A stretch of DNA of 6,733 nucleotides from Clostridiales bacterium (GTDB taxonomy: Bacteria > Bacillota > Clostridia > Oscillospirales > QAMX01), in assembly GCA_012841675.1 (NCBI GenBank), contig DUUG01000013.1, positions 1-6,733 on the forward strand, read 5' to 3'. Each line of letters starts with the position of its first letter. The stretch's first letter is position 1. Position numbers and translations under genes: made by a program. The notes under the pieces were generated by a model that was given only the letters and a program-made list of their open reading frames with translations, was not told the origin of the DNA and did no database searches. Shown here in pieces: positions 4,310-6,733 of this stretch.

Positions 4310-6379
4310 ATGAAAAAGGAAAAGAGCTATGGCTGGCGCGCGGGGCTGGTGGGGATTGCCGCCATCCTACTAAGTGCGACCATGACGGTTCAGCTGATCC
4401 GTTTACAGCATACGTATAAACCCGTCGCCTCGGGCGGAATATTTGGCGTAAAAACTTCTACCTATACATACCCCCTTACGGCGGCTCGAGGGGAAATTTA
4501 CGACCGCTACAACCGTCCCTTGGTGGTCAACAAGGAAGAATTGGTCCTTCGGCTGGACTATGGCCGGCTGGCTCGAAGCGGCGACCAAAACGGCGTTTTG
4601 CTTCGCCTAACGAAGCTTCTGGAGGAGCAGAACATTGCCTGGCCCGACACATTGCCTCTTGGAAAGGACGGGCTGTATTATACGGAGGAATGGAGCGAGG
4701 AAAAGAAAAACGCCCGGCTTACAAACTTTTTAAGACGTCAAAAATGGGACGAAGATCTAACGGCGGAAAAATTGTTTGAAAAAATGCAAAAGCTTTATAA
4801 AATCGACAGCTCGCTTTCCTATGCCGATGCGAGGACGGTTATAGGCCTTCGCTATGAAATGGAAATGGCGGATTTTTCCTCCTCTGCGCCTTTTACGGTG
4901 GCGGAGGGCATTTCGAAAGAACTGGCCGCTATGGTAGCAGAGCGGCAAACCGAGCTGTTTGGCGTTCGAACGGACACAGTCTACCGCCGGACGTATGCAA
5001 CCCAGTATGCCGCCCATATTTTAGGGCGCTTGGGCGTGATTTTTCAAGGCGAGTATGAGGAACTGAAAGCCCAAGGCTATAAAATGAACGATTTGGTGGG
5101 CAAGGACGGGGCGGAAAAGGCCTTTGAATCGTATCTACGCGGTCAAGACGGCTATGAAAAGTATGCCGTAGACAGCAGAGGCAGGGTTGTTTCGGAGCTG
5201 GAAACCGTTGCCCCCGTCGGGGGAAGCCATGTCAACCTGACGTTAGACATTAGGCTGCAGGAAGCGGCGGAAAAGGCATTGGAGAAACAAATTCTCAGCA
5301 TGCGCGCCGAGGCAGAGCTGGATCCTACCAAGCCCCAGGATGTAGAAGGCGGCGCGGCGGTGGTGGTGGACGTCAATACAGGCGATATTTTGGCCATGGC
5401 CACTTACCCCACCTATGACATTACCCGCTTTAACGAGCTTTACAATACCTTGTTGGAGGATCCCTTAAAGCCCATGTTCAATAGGGCCCTAAGCGGTATT
5501 TACTCTCCCGGTTCGATTTTCAAAATGGTAACGGCGGTGGCCGGCTTGGAAACCGGCGTTATAACGCCGCAGACGGTCATTCCCTGCACGGGTATCTATC
5601 GGTATTATCCCGACTTTCCCATGGCCTGCTGGATTTATACAGCGGCAAGGATTACTCATGGGGATGAAAATGTCATTGACGCACTCCGCGACTCCTGCAA
5701 CGTGTTTTTCTACGATGTGGGGCGGCAGGTATCCATCGACACCCTGTCCCGCTATGCAAGGATGTTCGGACTAGGCGAAAAAACAGGGGTTGAGCTGCCC
5801 GGGGAATCCAAGGGGTATGTGGCGGGGCCGGAGAGCAAGGCCATTTTTGAAAAGCTTGCTTGGTTCGGCGGCGACACGTTGCAGGCCGCCATTGGCCAGT
5901 CGTATAATATGTTCACGCCGCTTCAGATGGCCAACTATATTGCGGCCCTTGCCAACGGCGGAAGCCGGTATGAAAGCCATCTGATGAAATACGTTCGAAG
6001 CTATGATTACAGCTCTGTAACGGCCGCGTCGCAGGCGTTTGTGGCACAGCGGATTCCCATGTCCGAGAAAACCCACGCCACCGTCATGGAAGGCATGCTG
6101 GAAGTTACGGAAAACGGTACGGCGTCCAAAGTGTTTAAGGATTATCCCATCCATGTGGGCGGCAAAACCGGCTCTGTTCAGGTGTCAAAAGGTACTGCCA
6201 ACAGTGTTTTTGCGGCCTTCGCCCCGTACGACAACCCGGAAATTGCCGTTGTGGTGGTTGTGGAACACGGCGGCTCTGGAAATGCGGTGGCACCCGTGGC
6301 GAGAGATATTTTTGATGTCTACTTCTATGATGCATTGCAGTTGCCCGGCCTTCCGGCAGAGGGAACGTTAATAGAGTAG
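4310..6379 (+). CDS. mrdA: Penicillin-binding protein 2 (class B, elongasome D,D-transpeptidase)
   Basis: This monofunctional transpeptidase cross-links side-wall peptidoglycan together with the RodA polymerase and under MreC control. It is anchored by one N-terminal membrane segment (about 11-30). The pedestal begins with R-G-E-I-Y-D-R-Y-N-R-P-L-V-V-N (60-74) and includes a Lys/Glu-rich, probably helical stretch at about 125-190. The transpeptidase domain starts near residue 305. All three active-site motifs are intact: S402-I-F-K405 (nucleophile S402), S462-C-N464 and K619-T-G621. At 689 residues it is within the range of Gram-positive PBP2/PbpA proteins and longer than the 633 of E. coli PBP2. 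C426, C440, H450 and C463 lie close to the active site and may bind zinc. GAGGAA at 4299-4304 precedes the ATG by 5 bases. rodA is not in the window. FtsI/SpoVD is the alternative within class B, but the mre context favours PBP2. Confidence 0.95.
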   Translation: MKKEKSYGWRAGLVGIAAILLSATMTVQLIRLQHTYKPVASGGIFGVKTSTYTYPLTAARGEIYDRYNRPLVVNKEELVLRLDYGRLARSGDQNGVLLRLTKLLEEQNIAWPDTLPLGKDGLYYTEEWSEEKKNARLTNFLRRQKWDEDLTAEKLFEKMQKLYKIDSSLSYADARTVIGLRYEMEMADFSSSAPFTVAEGISKELAAMVAERQTELFGVRTDTVYRRTYATQYAAHILGRLGVIFQGEYEELKAQGYKMNDLVGKDGAEKAFESYLRGQDGYEKYAVDSRGRVVSELETVAPVGGSHVNLTLDIRLQEAAEKALEKQILSMRAEAELDPTKPQDVEGGAAVVVDVNTGDILAMATYPTYDITRFNELYNTLLEDPLKPMFNRALSGIYSPGSIFKMVTAVAGLETGVITPQTVIPCTGIYRYYPDFPMACWIYTAARITHGDENVIDALRDSCNVFFYDVGRQVSIDTLSRYARMFGLGEKTGVELPGESKGYVAGPESKAIFEKLAWFGGDTLQAAIGQSYNMFTPLQMANYIAALANGGSRYESHLMKYVRSYDYSSVTAASQAFVAQRIPMSEKTHATVMEGMLEVTENGTASKVFKDYPIHVGGKTGSVQVSKGTANSVFAAFAPYDNPEIAVVVVVEHGGSGNAVAPVARDIFDVYFYDALQLPGLPAEGTLIE

Positions 6380-6380
6380 T

Positions 6381-6389
6381 GGGGAAGGA
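6381..6389 (+). promoter_or_regulatory. Ribosome binding site of the minD-like gene
   Basis: GGGGAAGGA begins 2 bases after the mrdA stop and ends 9 bases before the ATG at 6399. A GTG at 6391 is out of frame with the ATPase and too close to the motif, so 6399 is the supported start. Confidence 0.6.
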
Positions 6390-6398
6390 TGTGAGCCT

Positions 6399-6733
6399 AT
6401 GGGCCTTGTGTATATGATTGCTTCCGGAAAGGGAGGCACGGGGAAAACCTCCGTGTCGGCGGGCCTTGCCTCGGCACTTTCTATTTTGGGCCGCAAAGTC
6501 TGCGCGGTGGATATGGACGCCGGGCTTCCCAATTTGGACTTAGTGCTTGGCATGCCGGAGGCGGGCATTATAGATTTTGCCGACGTGGCACTGGGAAGCA
6601 AGTCGCTGGAGGAGGCTGTAACGGCGCATCCTCACCTTCCCCGGCTGTATTATTTAGGCGCCCCCGATGCGATCCGGGCAGAGTCTGTTTCCCTGGAAGC
6701 GTTTCAAGAGATGGTAAAAGCGCTTTCCGAGCA
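6399..6733 (+). CDS. minD: MinD-like septum-site ATPase, N-terminal part
   Basis: The frame runs from the ATG to the window end without a stop, giving 111 residues and an incomplete last codon, so the gene is 3'-truncated. The start is that of the deviant Walker A (ParA/MinD) family: hydrophobic strand, then S-G-K-G-G-T-G-K-T at 9-17, with signature Lys K11 and phosphate-binding K16. The A' box follows as V-D-M-D-A-G-L-P-N-L-D-L-V-L-G (37-51), close to the MinD pattern D-x-D-x-G-L-R-N-L-D, with Pro where MinD usually has Arg. MinD dimerises on the membrane with ATP and activates the MinC division inhibitor. The membrane-binding C-terminal helix that would separate MinD from ParA or FlhG relatives is outside the window. 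Position directly after mrdA, 19 bases away, agrees with MinD because min genes often follow mre genes. The usual minC is not before it. Confidence 0.8.
   Translation, partial: MGLVYMIASGKGGTGKTSVSAGLASALSILGRKVCAVDMDAGLPNLDLVLGMPEAGIIDFADVALGSKSLEEAVTAHPHLPRLYYLGAPDAIRAESVSLEAFQEMVKALSE

Noticed and set aside
5771..6154. Minus-strand open frame of 127 codons within mrdA
   Set aside because: It lies opposite intact transpeptidase coding sequence between the S-x-N and K-T-G motifs, has no recognisable domain, and is expected by chance in GC-rich DNA.

Overview
The window looks like chromosomal DNA of a low-abundance-type Firmicute, most likely a Clostridia member near Oscillospiraceae/Ruminococcaceae. 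The reasons are the strong AGGAG-type ribosome binding sites, the moderately high GC with many GGC/GCC codons, the tight one-strand packing, and the combination of a DUF3656-type U32 protein with dut, maf, mreC, mreD, a class B PBP2 and a MinD-like ATPase. The taxonomic call is inference from gene content and protein style, since no rRNA or other marker is present.

Everything I can support lies on the plus strand. Bases 1-828 are the C-terminal part of a U32 family protein whose start is outside the window. A 55-base gap (829-883) holds a good TATAAT box and a short hairpin. After it come dut (884-1318), maf (1323-1919), mreC (1900-2742, overlapping maf by 20 bases), a ribose-phosphate pyrophosphokinase gene (2783-3730), mreD (3764-4288), the PBP2 gene mrdA (4310-6379) and the start of a minD-like gene (6399 to the window end). 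Gaps between genes from dut onward are 4 to 40 bases, and I see no intrinsic terminator, so dut to minD probably form one transcription unit. There is no gene-free stretch over 300 bases, and I see no RNA gene, mobile element, CRISPR array or large repeat.

Two themes are interleaved. Dut, Maf and the Prs-like enzyme act on nucleotides: two remove unwanted nucleotides and one makes PRPP. MreC, MreD and PBP2 are the membrane part of the elongasome that directs side-wall peptidoglycan synthesis, and MinD normally helps place the division septum. The window contains no clear new defence or mobile system. The main points worth a second look are the prs-like gene placed between mreC and mreD, the unusual ribose-phosphate loop of its product, the absence of mreB, radC and minC from their usual places, and a Cys/His set in PBP2 that may be a zinc site.
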